Source: an uncultured Prevotella sp. (GTDB lineage: Bacteria; Bacteroidota; Bacteroidia; Bacteroidales; Bacteroidaceae). From it: 64,000 nucleotides of DNA. A program made the position numbers and the translations under genes. How positions within the stretch are numbered: the first letter of the stretch is position 1; the number at the start of each line of letters is the position of its first letter. The DNA lies in the NCBI GenBank assembly GCA_947164965.1, contig CAMUYR010000003.1:157642-221641 (forward strand), written 5' to 3'. The notes under the pieces are model-generated. The model was not told where the DNA came from. It worked only from the letters and a program-made list of their open reading frames with translations, and searched no databases. Shown piece after piece: positions 17,668-26,476 of this stretch.

Positions 17668-18003
17668 ATGACTTACGATCAGCAGATATTAAAGATACTC
17701 ACTGAGGCTGGTGAACGTGGTATAAGCGTGCAGACTCTTGCCAAGCACGTTTATAACATGAACTGTACCTTCTTTTTCCAACCCGATTACGAGGAGATCC
17801 GCGCCTATGTTCAGCAATATCTGCTTCGCAATAGTAAATCCGCACAATCACTAATCGAAAGCACCGGTCGTCGTGGCTATTACCGTTTGAATACCACAGG
17901 TAGTGCCGATGCTCTCCAAATGCTTCTCCAATTCCGCGAAGAACAGGAAGAAAAAGAAGAAGAGAAGCCCCAGCAGGACCTCTCCCTCGATTTATTTGCT
18001 TAA
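17668..18003 (+). CDS. Small conserved protein, winged-helix-like N-terminus
   Basis: A 111-residue cytoplasmic protein not assigned to a named family. The first 70 residues look helical with a helix-turn-helix-like segment (ILKILTEAGERGISVQTLAKHVYN) and RGYYRL near 73, which resembles the wing of a winged helix. The last 35 residues are very acidic (REEQEEKEEEKPQQD) and end LDLFA. It starts 5 bases after the T run of the preceding terminator, so it may be read through that hairpin or from a promoter not seen. The neighbour is also a winged-helix protein; a joint role in DNA binding is only a guess. Confidence 0.6.
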   Translation: MTYDQQILKILTEAGERGISVQTLAKHVYNMNCTFFFQPDYEEIRAYVQQYLLRNSKSAQSLIESTGRRGYYRLNTTGSADALQMLLQFREEQEEKEEEKPQQDLSLDLFA

Positions 18004-18009
18004 TATATC

Positions 18010-18025
18010 ATTCTCTCATTCTCTC
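18010..18025. repeat. Tandem 8-bp repeat
   Basis: ATTCTCTC occurs twice in direct succession and covers the stop region of the minus-strand acetyltransferase gene. Confidence 0.45.
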
Positions 18026-18615
18026 AATTTCTTAATCTCCTTCGCCGGAACGCCTGCAACAAGTGAGTAATCCGGTACGTCTTTTGTCACTACCGCTCCT
18101 GCCGCTATGACTGCATGCTGTCCTATCGTCACACCAGGCAGAATGACGGCATTTGCACCAATCCACACATCATCATCAATCACCACAGGCTTGGTACTGA
18201 TTCCCTGCTCGTCAATCCGCTTGGTCGTATCCTCAAAGTTATGATTCAGCGCCGTCACCGTGATGCCCTGCGCCAGATTGACATTCGAGCCGATACACAC
18301 AGGACCGATTACCGTACAGTGAATACCGATACGCGTATGGTCACCGATTGTTACGTCGCCCACCGCATTGTTAATGCAACAGTACGACTCCACCACACTT
18401 TTCCTTCCTAGCCAGAATCGACGGTAGGGTGGCGTGTCCATCCGTACACTCCAATAGATCTTCGATCCCTGTCCCCTATGCTGATATAATGGAGCTAACA
18501 GTCGGATATACCATCGTGGCCTGGCATCCCGCTGGTTCATAATCATCCAGTCCAAGAACCGCTTCAATCTCGGACTCCCTTTCATCCTTTCTCTTATTTC
18601 TTCTTTATCTTTCAT
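18016..18615 (-). CDS. Hexapeptide-repeat O-acetyltransferase (maltose/galactoside acetyltransferase-like)
   Basis: A left-handed beta-helix acyltransferase of about 199 residues that moves an acetyl group from acetyl-CoA to a sugar hydroxyl. Seen: hexapeptide repeats through most of the C-terminal half ([20 protein letters not shown] and [20 protein letters not shown]), the catalytic histidine candidate in ALNHNFED, and the closing [20 protein letters not shown]. In context, just left of a polysaccharide locus, it may modify a glycan. The start is ATG 18615; a TTG at 18624 is part of the promoter box. Only 6 bases separate the box from the ATG. Confidence 0.88.
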   Translation of the reverse strand: MKDKEEIRERMKGSPRLKRFLDWMIMNQRDARPRWYIRLLAPLYQHRGQGSKIYWSVRMDTPPYRRFWLGRKSVVESYCCINNAVGDVTIGDHTRIGIHCTVIGPVCIGSNVNLAQGITVTALNHNFEDTTKRIDEQGISTKPVVIDDDVWIGANAVILPGVTIGQHAVIAAGAVVTKDVPDYSLVAGVPAKEIKKLRE

Positions 18616-18621
18616 CGAGCG

Positions 18622-18680
18622 CAAAAATACAAAATATTTTTAAATAACAATTGCTTATTTGCAATTATTTTGTATCTTTG
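18622..18680. promoter_or_regulatory. Divergent promoters: acetyltransferase and ATPase/nuclease gene
   Basis: Minus-strand TATTTTTG at 18622-18629 faces the acetyltransferase. Plus-strand TATCTTTG at 18673-18680, with TTG at 18651-18653 (19 bases apart), faces the ATPase gene. Both fit the Bacteroidetes consensus. Confidence 0.65.
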
Positions 18681-18696
18681 CAAAAAATATAGCAAA

Positions 18697-20241
18697 ATGA
18701 AATATCCTATAGGCATACAAAACTTCGAAAGTCTCATTAATGAGGACTATTTGTATTTAGACAAAACGGCTCTGATATACCAGATGGCTTCAGAAGGAAG
18801 GTATTATTTCCTCAGCCGTCCCCGTAGGTTCGGAAAGAGCATTTTATTGTCTACTTTTAAGGCCTATTTTGAAGGAAAGCAACATCTTTTTGAAGGATTG
18901 GCCATCAACAAGTTGGAATCGAAATGGGAAAAATATCCTATTTTGTATGTCGATTTTAATGCTAGAGAATACAAGGATGAAGATTCGCTGACTGCAGAAC
19001 TGAACAGACATTTGGAGTCTTGGGAAAAAGAATACGGAGATGAATTTAAAGACCGTGCTGCAGAAGAGCGTTTTTTACATGTCATCGAGAATGCTTATGA
19101 AAAGACAGGTAAGCCAGTTGTTATCCTGATTGACGAATACGACAAACCGCTGTTACAGACCATTAACCGTCCCGAGTTGCAGGAGGCTTATCGCTCAAAA
19201 TTAAAAGCATTCTATTCCGTCATGAAGACTATGGACGGTAAAATTAAGTTTGCGTTCATTACAGGTGTTACCAAGTTTTCAAAGGTCAGCGTTTTTAGCG
19301 ACTTAAACAATCTTGACGACATCTCTATGTGGGATAAGTTCTCAACACTTTGCGGCATCACTGATGAGGAAATTCATAATAAGTTGGATACCGAAGTTGG
19401 ACTGATGGCTGAGCAGCAGCAATGCAGCAAAGAAGAATGCTACGCAAAACTTAAAAGTTATTATGATGGTTATCACTTTGCTCCTAATACACCAGGAGTC
19501 TATAATCCTTTCAGCCTCTTGACAGCTCTGAAGCGAAAGACTTTTGGCAGTTATTGGTTTGACACTGGAACTCCCAACTTCCTTGTCGAAGTGATGAAAG
19601 CCAATAATTACCAGTTGGAGAATCTTAATAAAGAGGTCGCACAGCCAGAATTGTTAGGTAGTTTGGATTCCATCAAGCAGACCCCAATTCCTCTGCTTTT
19701 TCAAAGTGGCTATATGACTATCAAGAGCTATGACAGCGTCTTCGGGATTTACCATTTAGGATTGCCTAATCAAGAAGTAAGTGAGGCATTTACCAAATAT
19801 CTGTTGCCCTGTTATACTCCAGTTCCTAAGGGTCACGAGGCTTTCTTTGTCATCAATTTCGTTAATGAGATTCAGAATGGTCAGCCTGATGCCTTTATGA
19901 AACGTCTCGATTCCCTCTTCGCAGATGGCAATTATCAAATTGTCGGTAATGAAGAGAAGTATTTCCATAATGCTGTATATATCATCTTCAAGATGCTCGG
20001 CTTCTATGTCAATGTAGAATATGCCACAGCCGATGGCCGTATAGATCTGTTGATGAAGACCAAGGACTATATCTATATCCTTGAATTCAAAATAAACGAT
20101 AGTGCAGAAGCGGCTCTTAAGCAAATAGAAGAGAAACAATATGCCAAACCATTCTTGTCCGACCCAAGAAAACTTTATCAAATTGGTGTAAACTTCTCGA
20201 CAGTAACTAGAAGGATAGATGGGTGGAAGATAGAAGAATAA
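18697..20241 (+). CDS. AAA-ATPase-like / PD-(D/E)XK nuclease family protein
   Basis: A 514-residue protein of the common Bacteroidetes family with an N-terminal AAA-ATPase-like domain (PF09820) and a C-terminal PD-(D/E)XK nuclease-like domain (PF08011). Seen: MKYPIGIQNFE at the start, the P-loop variant SRPRRFGKS (about 40-48), Walker B VILIDEYD (about 142-149), ITGVTKFSKVSVFSDLNNL, and the nuclease residues in GRIDLLM and YILEFKI near 450-465. The family is widespread and often multi-copy; its role is unknown, with mobile-element or defence roles proposed. The GT4 gene follows after 18 bases on the same strand. A paralogue lies at 33794-35383. Confidence 0.88.
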   Translation: MKYPIGIQNFESLINEDYLYLDKTALIYQMASEGRYYFLSRPRRFGKSILLSTFKAYFEGKQHLFEGLAINKLESKWEKYPILYVDFNAREYKDEDSLTAELNRHLESWEKEYGDEFKDRAAEERFLHVIENAYEKTGKPVVILIDEYDKPLLQTINRPELQEAYRSKLKAFYSVMKTMDGKIKFAFITGVTKFSKVSVFSDLNNLDDISMWDKFSTLCGITDEEIHNKLDTEVGLMAEQQQCSKEECYAKLKSYYDGYHFAPNTPGVYNPFSLLTALKRKTFGSYWFDTGTPNFLVEVMKANNYQLENLNKEVAQPELLGSLDSIKQTPIPLLFQSGYMTIKSYDSVFGIYHLGLPNQEVSEAFTKYLLPCYTPVPKGHEAFFVINFVNEIQNGQPDAFMKRLDSLFADGNYQIVGNEEKYFHNAVYIIFKMLGFYVNVEYATADGRIDLLMKTKDYIYILEFKINDSAEAALKQIEEKQYAKPFLSDPRKLYQIGVNFSTVTRRIDGWKIEE

Positions 20242-20259
20242 TCCTTTCTCTTATATTGA

Positions 20260-21426
20260 ATGTTAATGAAAATTCTTTTTTTGACATATCATGGATTTGA
20301 TGAGGCTAGCGGTATTACCAAGAAAATACAAGCTCAGGTAAAGGGACTTCGCCAAAATGGTAATGAGGTGCATATCTGCTCCTATGATGTCAGGGCCGAC
20401 GGTCATCGTTGCCGTTTTGTTGATGGGGAGGTTATTGCTGACTATGGTTGTGGCACTTGGGCGGCTATTATTCAGCGTGCTGACTATAGGTGTGTGTACA
20501 GATATTGTATCGACCATCAGATAGACCTTGTCTATTCTCGTAGCTATATGAATGCCACTCCTCCGTTGGTATGGTTATTTAAACGGCTGCGCAAGGCTGG
20601 TGTACGTAGTGTTATGGAGATTCCTACTTATCCGTACGATCATGAATTTGATGGTTATGACTGGAATCAGCGCATGCGCCTTCGTGTCGACCAGCTGTGT
20701 CGTCACAAACTTGCAGCTCAGATGGATGCTATAGTGACTTTTTCCGATGAAGAGCGCATTTTTGGACAACGTACCATCCGTATCAGCAATGGTGTCGACT
20801 TTGATAGTATCCCTCTACTTCAGCCTTCTTCTATCATCCATCCCCCCTCAGAAGTTCATCTCATTGCTGTAGCCGAAGTACATTCGTGGCACGGGTTTGA
20901 CCGTTTGGTACATGGGTTGGGAGAGTATTATAAGAAATACAATTGGAATCCAGAAAGAAAAGTGTACTTTCATTTGGTTGGTTATGTATGGCCAGCAGAA
21001 ATGGAAGGTTCGAGTGTAGCACCAGGAATAGCCCCTTATATTAGGCAGTATGGTATTGAGAAGTATGTGGATTTTCATGGTAAACTTTTCGGTGACGAAC
21101 TGACAGCAGTTTTTAACCGCTGTTCGTTCGCTATTGGTAGTCTGGCTCGTCATCGTAGTGGTATAACTGTTATTAAGACATTGAAGAACCGAGAGTATGC
21201 TTGCCGTGGTATTCCTTTTCTTTATTCAGAATCAGATTCCGACTTCGATCATCAGCCATACGTGCTGAAAGCACCTGCTGACGAGAGCCCTATAGATATT
21301 GAGGCAATTTTGGATTTTCTTGACCATCAGACTATGTCACCATCAGAGATTCGTCAGACAGTGGAACATTTGTCATGGCAACGGCAAATGAAGATAGTAT
21401 TGGATACTTTAACGTCAATGTCATGA
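20260..21426 (+). CDS. Glycosyltransferase, GT4-like
   Basis: A 388-residue GT-B fold glycosyltransferase that should use a nucleotide sugar to extend a glycan at the inner face of the membrane. Seen: the N-terminal Rossmann start ILFLTYHGFDEASGITKKI with the family's glycine-containing loop, DLVYSRSYMN, the GVDFDSIPLL hinge and LVGYVWPAEM. The usual E-x7-E donor site is atypical here (TVIKTLKNREYACRGIPFLY), as in GT4 relatives with the KTREYLARG pattern. The start may be ATG 20260 or ATG 20266. Its stop overlaps the next start by four bases, and the ATPase/nuclease gene precedes it by 18 bases. Confidence 0.85.
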   Translation: MLMKILFLTYHGFDEASGITKKIQAQVKGLRQNGNEVHICSYDVRADGHRCRFVDGEVIADYGCGTWAAIIQRADYRCVYRYCIDHQIDLVYSRSYMNATPPLVWLFKRLRKAGVRSVMEIPTYPYDHEFDGYDWNQRMRLRVDQLCRHKLAAQMDAIVTFSDEERIFGQRTIRISNGVDFDSIPLLQPSSIIHPPSEVHLIAVAEVHSWHGFDRLVHGLGEYYKKYNWNPERKVYFHLVGYVWPAEMEGSSVAPGIAPYIRQYGIEKYVDFHGKLFGDELTAVFNRCSFAIGSLARHRSGITVIKTLKNREYACRGIPFLYSESDSDFDHQPYVLKAPADESPIDIEAILDFLDHQTMSPSEIRQTVEHLSWQRQMKIVLDTLTSMS

Positions 21427-22562
21427 GCAAGCGTATAGTATATATTGTAGGTGACCTGTCCTATCCGAATGGAATGAGTCGGGTGTTGAGTCAGAAAGTA
21501 AATTATCTGGCCGAACATACTGACTATGAGCTCTATGTGGTGCTGACGGAGCAGGCCGATAAGCCTTGGTACTATCAGTTGTCGCCAAAGATACAGCATG
21601 TGAATTTTGGTCTTGATTTCGACAGTATGTTTCAGATGCCATTTCTTAAGCGTCTGTTAGCTTACAACCGAAAACAGAAACAGTATCGAAAGCTTCTGAC
21701 AGACTATCTGATGCAGATACGTCCAGACATTACCGTCTCAGTGCTACGTCGGGAGATTAATTTTATTAATGATATTCCTGATGGAAGCAAGAAGGTAGGG
21801 GAAATCCATTTCAATAAACAAACCTACAGAGTATTCGAAAAACATTGGTTGCCCGGTTGTGTCAATCGTTTTATCACATATCGTTGGCAGAAGAGTCTTG
21901 AAAAAGAAGTTCGTCGGCTGGATAAGTTTGTTGTGCTTACTCGGCAAGATGCCAGTAATTGGGTTGGATTTGATAATGTGGTTGTCATCCCCAATCCTAT
22001 ATTCTTCTTTCCAAAAACGCTTTCTGAAGGCCAAGCTAAGAAAGTGATAGCAGTTGGTAGATATACTAGGCAAAAAGGTTTCGACCTGTTGATAAAGGCT
22101 TGGCAGATGGTGAATGCTCGTCATACGGATTGGGTACTAAATATCTATGGACCAGGTAACCGAGAAGAATACCAGCAAATGGTGGATGCATTACAGCTGT
22201 CGGAAGTAATCCACTGCAATGAAGCATCTCCTGATATTTATGCCCGCTATGCAGAGCATAGTATCTTTGTATTAAGTTCACGCTATGAAGGCTTCGGTTT
22301 GGTCATTGCCGAGGCAATGGCCACAGGCTTGCCTGCTGTGTCATTTCGTTGTCCATGTGGCCCAGAGGATATTATCACAGACCATAAAGACGGGTTACTT
22401 GTGGAAAACAGCAACATAGAAGTATTGGCAGATGCCATTTGTTATATGATTGAACATCCGGAGGAGAGACAACAAATGGCAGGCAATGCTTTGATTTCCG
22501 CACAACGCTATCATGAGGATGCCATTATGCAAAAGTGGTTACAGTTATTTGATAGTTTATAA
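21423..22562 (+). CDS. Glycosyltransferase, GT4
   Basis: A 379-residue GT4 enzyme. Seen: IVYIVGDLSYPNGMSRVLSQ at the N-terminus, VVIPNPI hinge, VGRYTRQKGFDLLIKAW, and the E-x7-E donor site YEGFGLVIAEAMATGLP followed by CPCGPEDIIT. The last block also occurs in the GT4 at 31277-32416 (CPYGPADIIT), which makes the two close relatives. The start is ATG 21423, which overlaps the stop of the previous GT4 gene by four bases; a longer frame from 21375 would lie inside that gene. Its stop directly abuts, with no gap, the stop of the opposing GT2 gene. Confidence 0.9.
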   Translation: MSKRIVYIVGDLSYPNGMSRVLSQKVNYLAEHTDYELYVVLTEQADKPWYYQLSPKIQHVNFGLDFDSMFQMPFLKRLLAYNRKQKQYRKLLTDYLMQIRPDITVSVLRREINFINDIPDGSKKVGEIHFNKQTYRVFEKHWLPGCVNRFITYRWQKSLEKEVRRLDKFVVLTRQDASNWVGFDNVVVIPNPIFFFPKTLSEGQAKKVIAVGRYTRQKGFDLLIKAWQMVNARHTDWVLNIYGPGNREEYQQMVDALQLSEVIHCNEASPDIYARYAEHSIFVLSSRYEGFGLVIAEAMATGLPAVSFRCPCGPEDIITDHKDGLLVENSNIEVLADAICYMIEHPEERQQMAGNALISAQRYHEDAIMQKWLQLFDSL

Positions 22563-23534
22563 TTACCCAAATAATGATCGCAATTGGATATAAGTATTGG
22601 GCATATGATGAAATATAAGTGATATGGCTTTTTGCTTAATTCCCTTGCCTGTAGGCAAGTTAAGTACTTTGTTCTTAAAGTCAGAAATATAATCATCTTT
22701 TAGTTGTAATAATCCTTTGTCGTGTGTTAGATACCAGATGGTGATAGAAAAAGTAGCAAAGATATTGTCATCAATTCCTTGTTCGATATCTGCAGGCCAA
22801 TGCTTACTTTCCTTTATTTCCAGAAGTCGTGCCATTACCTGATTAAGATCTTTTAGTTTTTTCATGTTGACAGTTGATACGATAGATCCCTCATGTTGCC
22901 GATAGATATATAACGGCATATCAATCTTAAGGCATTTTTCTGCATGCAGATAACAATCAATAGTAAATGGAATGTCTTCAAAGTATATGTTTGGAATGAA
23001 ACGTAAACTGTTCTGATCAAGGAACTCCCGTCGATAGAGCGTCCGCCAAACATAACACTCTCTAGGATTCAAATATCTCATGAAATAGTCATATCCACTT
23101 ATTTGTTCTATATTTACTATTTGGTGGGTCTTGGGGCGGTATCCAGAAATGGAATCGCTGGTCAGTTTTATAAAATTGGCCACAACCATGTCGCACCTTG
23201 AAGTCATAGCATGTTGTAGAAAGATAGGCAGACTATTGTCTACGAGAATGTCATCAGCATCCATCATAAGTATATAATCCCCTTGAGCATGGCTTAATGC
23301 TGTGTTGCGAGCAATTGAAGGGCCTTGACTACTTTGTTCGTAGATGTGGAAGTTGGAATTCTCGGCCAGAAGATTGCTGATTCTTTCCATGCTTCTATCT
23401 TCCGAACCATCATTTACCAAAATGACCTCATAATTATCAGCCATCAACCCTTGGTTAAGGATGCTTTGCAGACAGTCTGAAATATAATCTTCCACGTTGT
23501 GGAAAGGTACGATGATGCTCAATAATTTCTTCAT
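22563..23534 (-). CDS. Glycosyltransferase family 2
   Basis: A 323-residue GT-A fold glycosyltransferase. Seen: LLSIIVPFHNVEDYISDCL at the start, VILVNDGSEDRS, RNTALSHAQGDYILMMDADDILV with the DxD metal site (about residue 92-95), and the W-rich acceptor region after YFEDIPFTIDCYLHAEK. It probably adds one sugar to a lipid-linked glycan. It is read as the second gene of a pair with the GT2 gene upstream (one-base gap) and ends exactly against the stop of the convergent plus-strand GT4 gene, so neither has room for a separate terminator. Confidence 0.9.
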   Translation of the reverse strand: MKKLLSIIVPFHNVEDYISDCLQSILNQGLMADNYEVILVNDGSEDRSMERISNLLAENSNFHIYEQSSQGPSIARNTALSHAQGDYILMMDADDILVDNSLPIFLQHAMTSRCDMVVANFIKLTSDSISGYRPKTHQIVNIEQISGYDYFMRYLNPRECYVWRTLYRREFLDQNSLRFIPNIYFEDIPFTIDCYLHAEKCLKIDMPLYIYRQHEGSIVSTVNMKKLKDLNQVMARLLEIKESKHWPADIEQGIDDNIFATFSITIWYLTHDKGLLQLKDDYISDFKNKVLNLPTGKGIKQKAISLIFHHMPNTYIQLRSLFG

Positions 23535-23535
23535 A

Positions 23536-24408
23536 TCACCAGTGTCCTTGCTTTAATCGTCTATATTTTATGTAACCTAAAGGTGTAGCCACCAAACACA
23601 ATAGCTTGCGACTGGCTTTTTGTAGGAAATGCCAATCGTTAGCCAATAAGGATGTAGCTACATACATTTTGGCGTTATAGATGAATCCCTTCCGTGCTAC
23701 CACCATTCGCTGGTTGTAGTATATCTGATATCCACGCGGGCTGTTAATTACTAAGTTAACTCCCCGTCGAGTGTAACCATCTGCCTGATATTCGCAAGTT
23801 TGGGTGTAGTCTTGGAAAATTAGGTATTGGTATTGTTGGTCTATTCGGTCGTAGACAACACCTTCTGTGATGAACTTTTCACCTTCTATCTCAGGAAAAG
23901 GGTATTTGCGTATAACCTCAGTCTTATAAGTTGTTGTGTTTTCGCACTCAGAGCTGTTTGTCACAATATCGTCCATGATCATTGTAGGACCATTAATGTA
24001 GTAGCTCCCCTCTCTGCCTAGAATATGTTTGAATGAAATTATGCCACAGATATCATCACGTTCAGCAATATCTTTGTGCTGATCCCAAAAGTTTAGTAGG
24101 TCGGTTATGGAGGAGGGTGACGTAAGCCAGTCATCGCTGTCTAAACACATAAACAGTTCTGTTTGACAGATTCTTACTCCATGGTTATATGCACGCATCT
24201 TACCGCCGTTGGGCTGCTGTATATAGCTGATGTCTATCAATCCGGCTTTCTGCCACATTTGAACTAGCTGCATGGTGTTGTCGGTGCTGCCGTCATCAAC
24301 AATGAGCCAAGCAAAATCCTTACTCTGCTGCTGACACAAACTCTCGTATGTCCGAGGTAGTGTGCCTGCCCGGTTGTAGGTCGGAGTAAAAACCGTTAGT
24401 CGCTTCAT
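23536..24408 (-). CDS. Glycosyltransferase family 2
   Basis: A 290-residue GT2 enzyme. Seen: LTVFTPTYNRAGTLPRTYESL, WLIVDDGSTDNTMQLV, GGKMRAYNHGVR and the DxD site LFMCLDSDDWLT (about 88-98), followed by the acceptor region that contains GEKFITEGVVYDRI. The protein fits the family pattern of polysaccharide GT2 enzymes with an N-terminal donor half. It has its own promoter at 24425-24432 and leads a two-gene unit with the GT2 gene downstream. It faces away from the plus-strand GT2 gene at 24499, so the two share the short control region between them. Confidence 0.9.
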   Translation of the reverse strand: MKRLTVFTPTYNRAGTLPRTYESLCQQQSKDFAWLIVDDGSTDNTMQLVQMWQKAGLIDISYIQQPNGGKMRAYNHGVRICQTELFMCLDSDDWLTSPSSITDLLNFWDQHKDIAERDDICGIISFKHILGREGSYYINGPTMIMDDIVTNSSECENTTTYKTEVIRKYPFPEIEGEKFITEGVVYDRIDQQYQYLIFQDYTQTCEYQADGYTRRGVNLVINSPRGYQIYYNQRMVVARKGFIYNAKMYVATSLLANDWHFLQKASRKLLCLVATPLGYIKYRRLKQGHW

Positions 24409-24424
24409 ATTTTGCTATTTTTTG

Positions 24425-24474
24425 CAAAAATAAGAAGAAAAGTTGATAATTCCAAAATATTTTCACTATATTTG
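24425..24474. promoter_or_regulatory. Divergent promoters for two GT2 genes
   Basis: Minus-strand TATTTTTG at 24425-24432 faces the gene ending at 24408. Plus-strand TATATTTG at 24467-24474 with TTG at 24443-24445 (21 bases apart) faces the gene at 24499. Confidence 0.62.
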
Positions 24475-24498
24475 CGAAAAAATAATCAAGATATATTT

Positions 24499-25353
24499 AT
24501 GTCACATTGGTATGATAAATACATGACTATCTATGGGAAGCCTTTTAGCGAGGTTCCTCAAGATGTCATAGACGGAACACGGGAGAGATTGGCAAAGCTG
24601 CAGAGTCCTGAACCTTTGGCCAGTATTGTGGTTATTGGTTACAATGAAGAAACGCATCTTCAGGCTTGTCTGTGGGCTATCAGTGAGATTCAGTGCAAGT
24701 ATCCCGTAGAGATTATCGGTGTGGATAATGATTCCAAGGACCGGACGGCTGAAATCTACGAAAAGTCGGGCATTCCCTGGTATACTGAGTATCAGCATTC
24801 ATGTGGCTATGCGCGCCGTTGTGGCTTGCAACATGCCAAAGGGCGTTTCTATTTCGATGTAGATAGCGATACGCTCTATCCGCCTCATTATTATGAAATC
24901 ATGCTTGACCATCTGCTGAAGCCTGGAGTTGCCTGTGTTTCTGCTACTTGGAGCTATTTCCCTGACGAGAATCATTCGAAGTTGAGTTTGAAACTTTATG
25001 AGATGGCTCGCGATATGTTTCTGTGGATTCAGCATTTTCGGCGTCCAGAATTGTCTGTTCGAGGTTTGGTGTTTGCCTATAATGCTGATTATGGAAGAAA
25101 AGAACCCTATCGTGTCGATATCATCCGAGGTGAGGATGGTTCTATGGCTTTCAATCTAAAGAAATATGGAAAGATCGTCTTTGTTCGTGACAGTCGTTGC
25201 AAAGCTATTACGGGTTACGGCACCATAGGCAATCAATCGATGTGGAAAAGTTTTATAGATCATGTAAAGGTTCAGATTAAGGGCATTACGCGTATTTTCC
25301 ATTCTACTGATCATTATAAAGATACTGAGGATAACTTGGTAAAGAATAAATGA
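24499..25353 (+). CDS. Glycosyltransferase family 2
   Basis: A 284-residue GT2 enzyme. Seen: ASIVVIGYNEETHLQACLWA, EIIGVDNDSKDRTAEIYEK, the HSCGYARRCGLQHAKG block and the metal site FYFDVDSDTLYPP. Compared with usual GT2 enzymes it starts with about 40 residues before the first strand (from MSHWYDKYM). The start is ATG 24499, placed 24 bases after the promoter box; a longer reading from 24412 would run through the promoter region. The next GT4 gene starts inside its stop (25350-25353), so the two are translated together. Confidence 0.9.
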   Translation: MSHWYDKYMTIYGKPFSEVPQDVIDGTRERLAKLQSPEPLASIVVIGYNEETHLQACLWAISEIQCKYPVEIIGVDNDSKDRTAEIYEKSGIPWYTEYQHSCGYARRCGLQHAKGRFYFDVDSDTLYPPHYYEIMLDHLLKPGVACVSATWSYFPDENHSKLSLKLYEMARDMFLWIQHFRRPELSVRGLVFAYNADYGRKEPYRVDIIRGEDGSMAFNLKKYGKIVFVRDSRCKAITGYGTIGNQSMWKSFIDHVKVQIKGITRIFHSTDHYKDTEDNLVKNK

Positions 25354-26465
25354 AAAGGATAAAGGTATTAGAAGTTATCCGTCAAGGTAAGATGGGAGGG
25401 ATGGAATCTCACCTCCTGGACTTGATAACCTTCCTGGATAAGGAGCGGTTTGAACCGGTATGCCTGTCGTTTACCAGTGGTGAGATGATAACCCGATTGG
25501 AAGCGATGGGCGTCAAGTGTTACGTGATTGATACGCTGAGACCCTTTGATCTTAGGGTGATGCGGCAGGTCGTCAAACTGATGCGCGACGAGGGGATTCA
25601 AGTGGTACATGCTCATGGCAGTAGGGCGGCATCAAATATGGTGTGGCCTGCCAAACGACTACGCGTACCTTTTATATATACGGTACATGGCTGGAGTTTT
25701 CATGACGACCAGTCGTGGCCTGTCAAGAAACTGAGAGCATGGAGTGAGAAGCTGATTTGCGCGATGGCCAGTCGTGTGATTTGTGTTTCACGAAGCAATG
25801 CCGATACGGGACGCGATACGTTCGGACTGAAGAATGCCTACGTCATTGAAAATGGAATCAATCTGGTACGTTTCAATCCAGCCAATCAGTTCAACGATTT
25901 GCGTAAGGAGTTCGGCTTTGCAGAAGATGATTTCGTAGCCGGTTTCATTGCCCGTTGCACCAAGCAGAAGGCTCCACTCGATTTCCTGAATGGTGTCCGT
26001 CTGGCTCATGAACGTGATCCAAAGGTTAAGGGCTTGTTCGTGGGCGAGGGCGATATGGATGCCGAGGTGGACGACATGATAGCTAAACGCAAGATGGGAA
26101 GCTACATCTATCGTACGAAGTTCCGTACCGATGTGCCAGACCTGCTGAATTGCATCGATGTGTATTGCCTGCCCAGTCTTTGGGAAGGTCTTTCTATTGC
26201 TTTGTTGGAGGCGATGGCGATGGGTAAGCCGATAGTGGCTACACCCACCGATGGAACCAAGGAGGTGATTACCCACGAAGATAATGGCCTCTTGATTTCC
26301 TTCTCCCATCCCGTTGCATTAGCAGCAGCGATATATCGGCTGCATGGCGATAGCGAGCTATGTAAGCAGTGTGGGCTGAAAGCACGCGATTTGGTGGTTC
26401 AGCGATTTAATGCGCAGCGTGTATCTGATGCCGTCGGCAATATCTATCGCGAAGAATTGCTGTAG
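25350..26465 (+). CDS. Glycosyltransferase, GT4
   Basis: A 371-residue GT4 enzyme of the GT-B fold. Seen: KVLEVIRQGKMGGMESHLLD at the start, VVHAHGSRAASN and YTVHGWSFHD in the acceptor half, VICVSRSNAD, IENGINLVRFNP, VGEGDMDAEV, and the donor site SLWEGLSIALLEAMAMGKP with the E-x7-E residues, then ATPTDGTKEVI. All expected motifs are intact. It is coupled by four bases to the GT2 gene upstream and ends 11 bases before the stop of the convergent small Cys-rich gene. The sugar added cannot be told from sequence. Confidence 0.92.
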   Translation: MKRIKVLEVIRQGKMGGMESHLLDLITFLDKERFEPVCLSFTSGEMITRLEAMGVKCYVIDTLRPFDLRVMRQVVKLMRDEGIQVVHAHGSRAASNMVWPAKRLRVPFIYTVHGWSFHDDQSWPVKKLRAWSEKLICAMASRVICVSRSNADTGRDTFGLKNAYVIENGINLVRFNPANQFNDLRKEFGFAEDDFVAGFIARCTKQKAPLDFLNGVRLAHERDPKVKGLFVGEGDMDAEVDDMIAKRKMGSYIYRTKFRTDVPDLLNCIDVYCLPSLWEGLSIALLEAMAMGKPIVATPTDGTKEVITHEDNGLLISFSHPVALAAAIYRLHGDSELCKQCGLKARDLVVQRFNAQRVSDAVGNIYREELL

Positions 26466-26476
26466 CTTTCCTTGAT

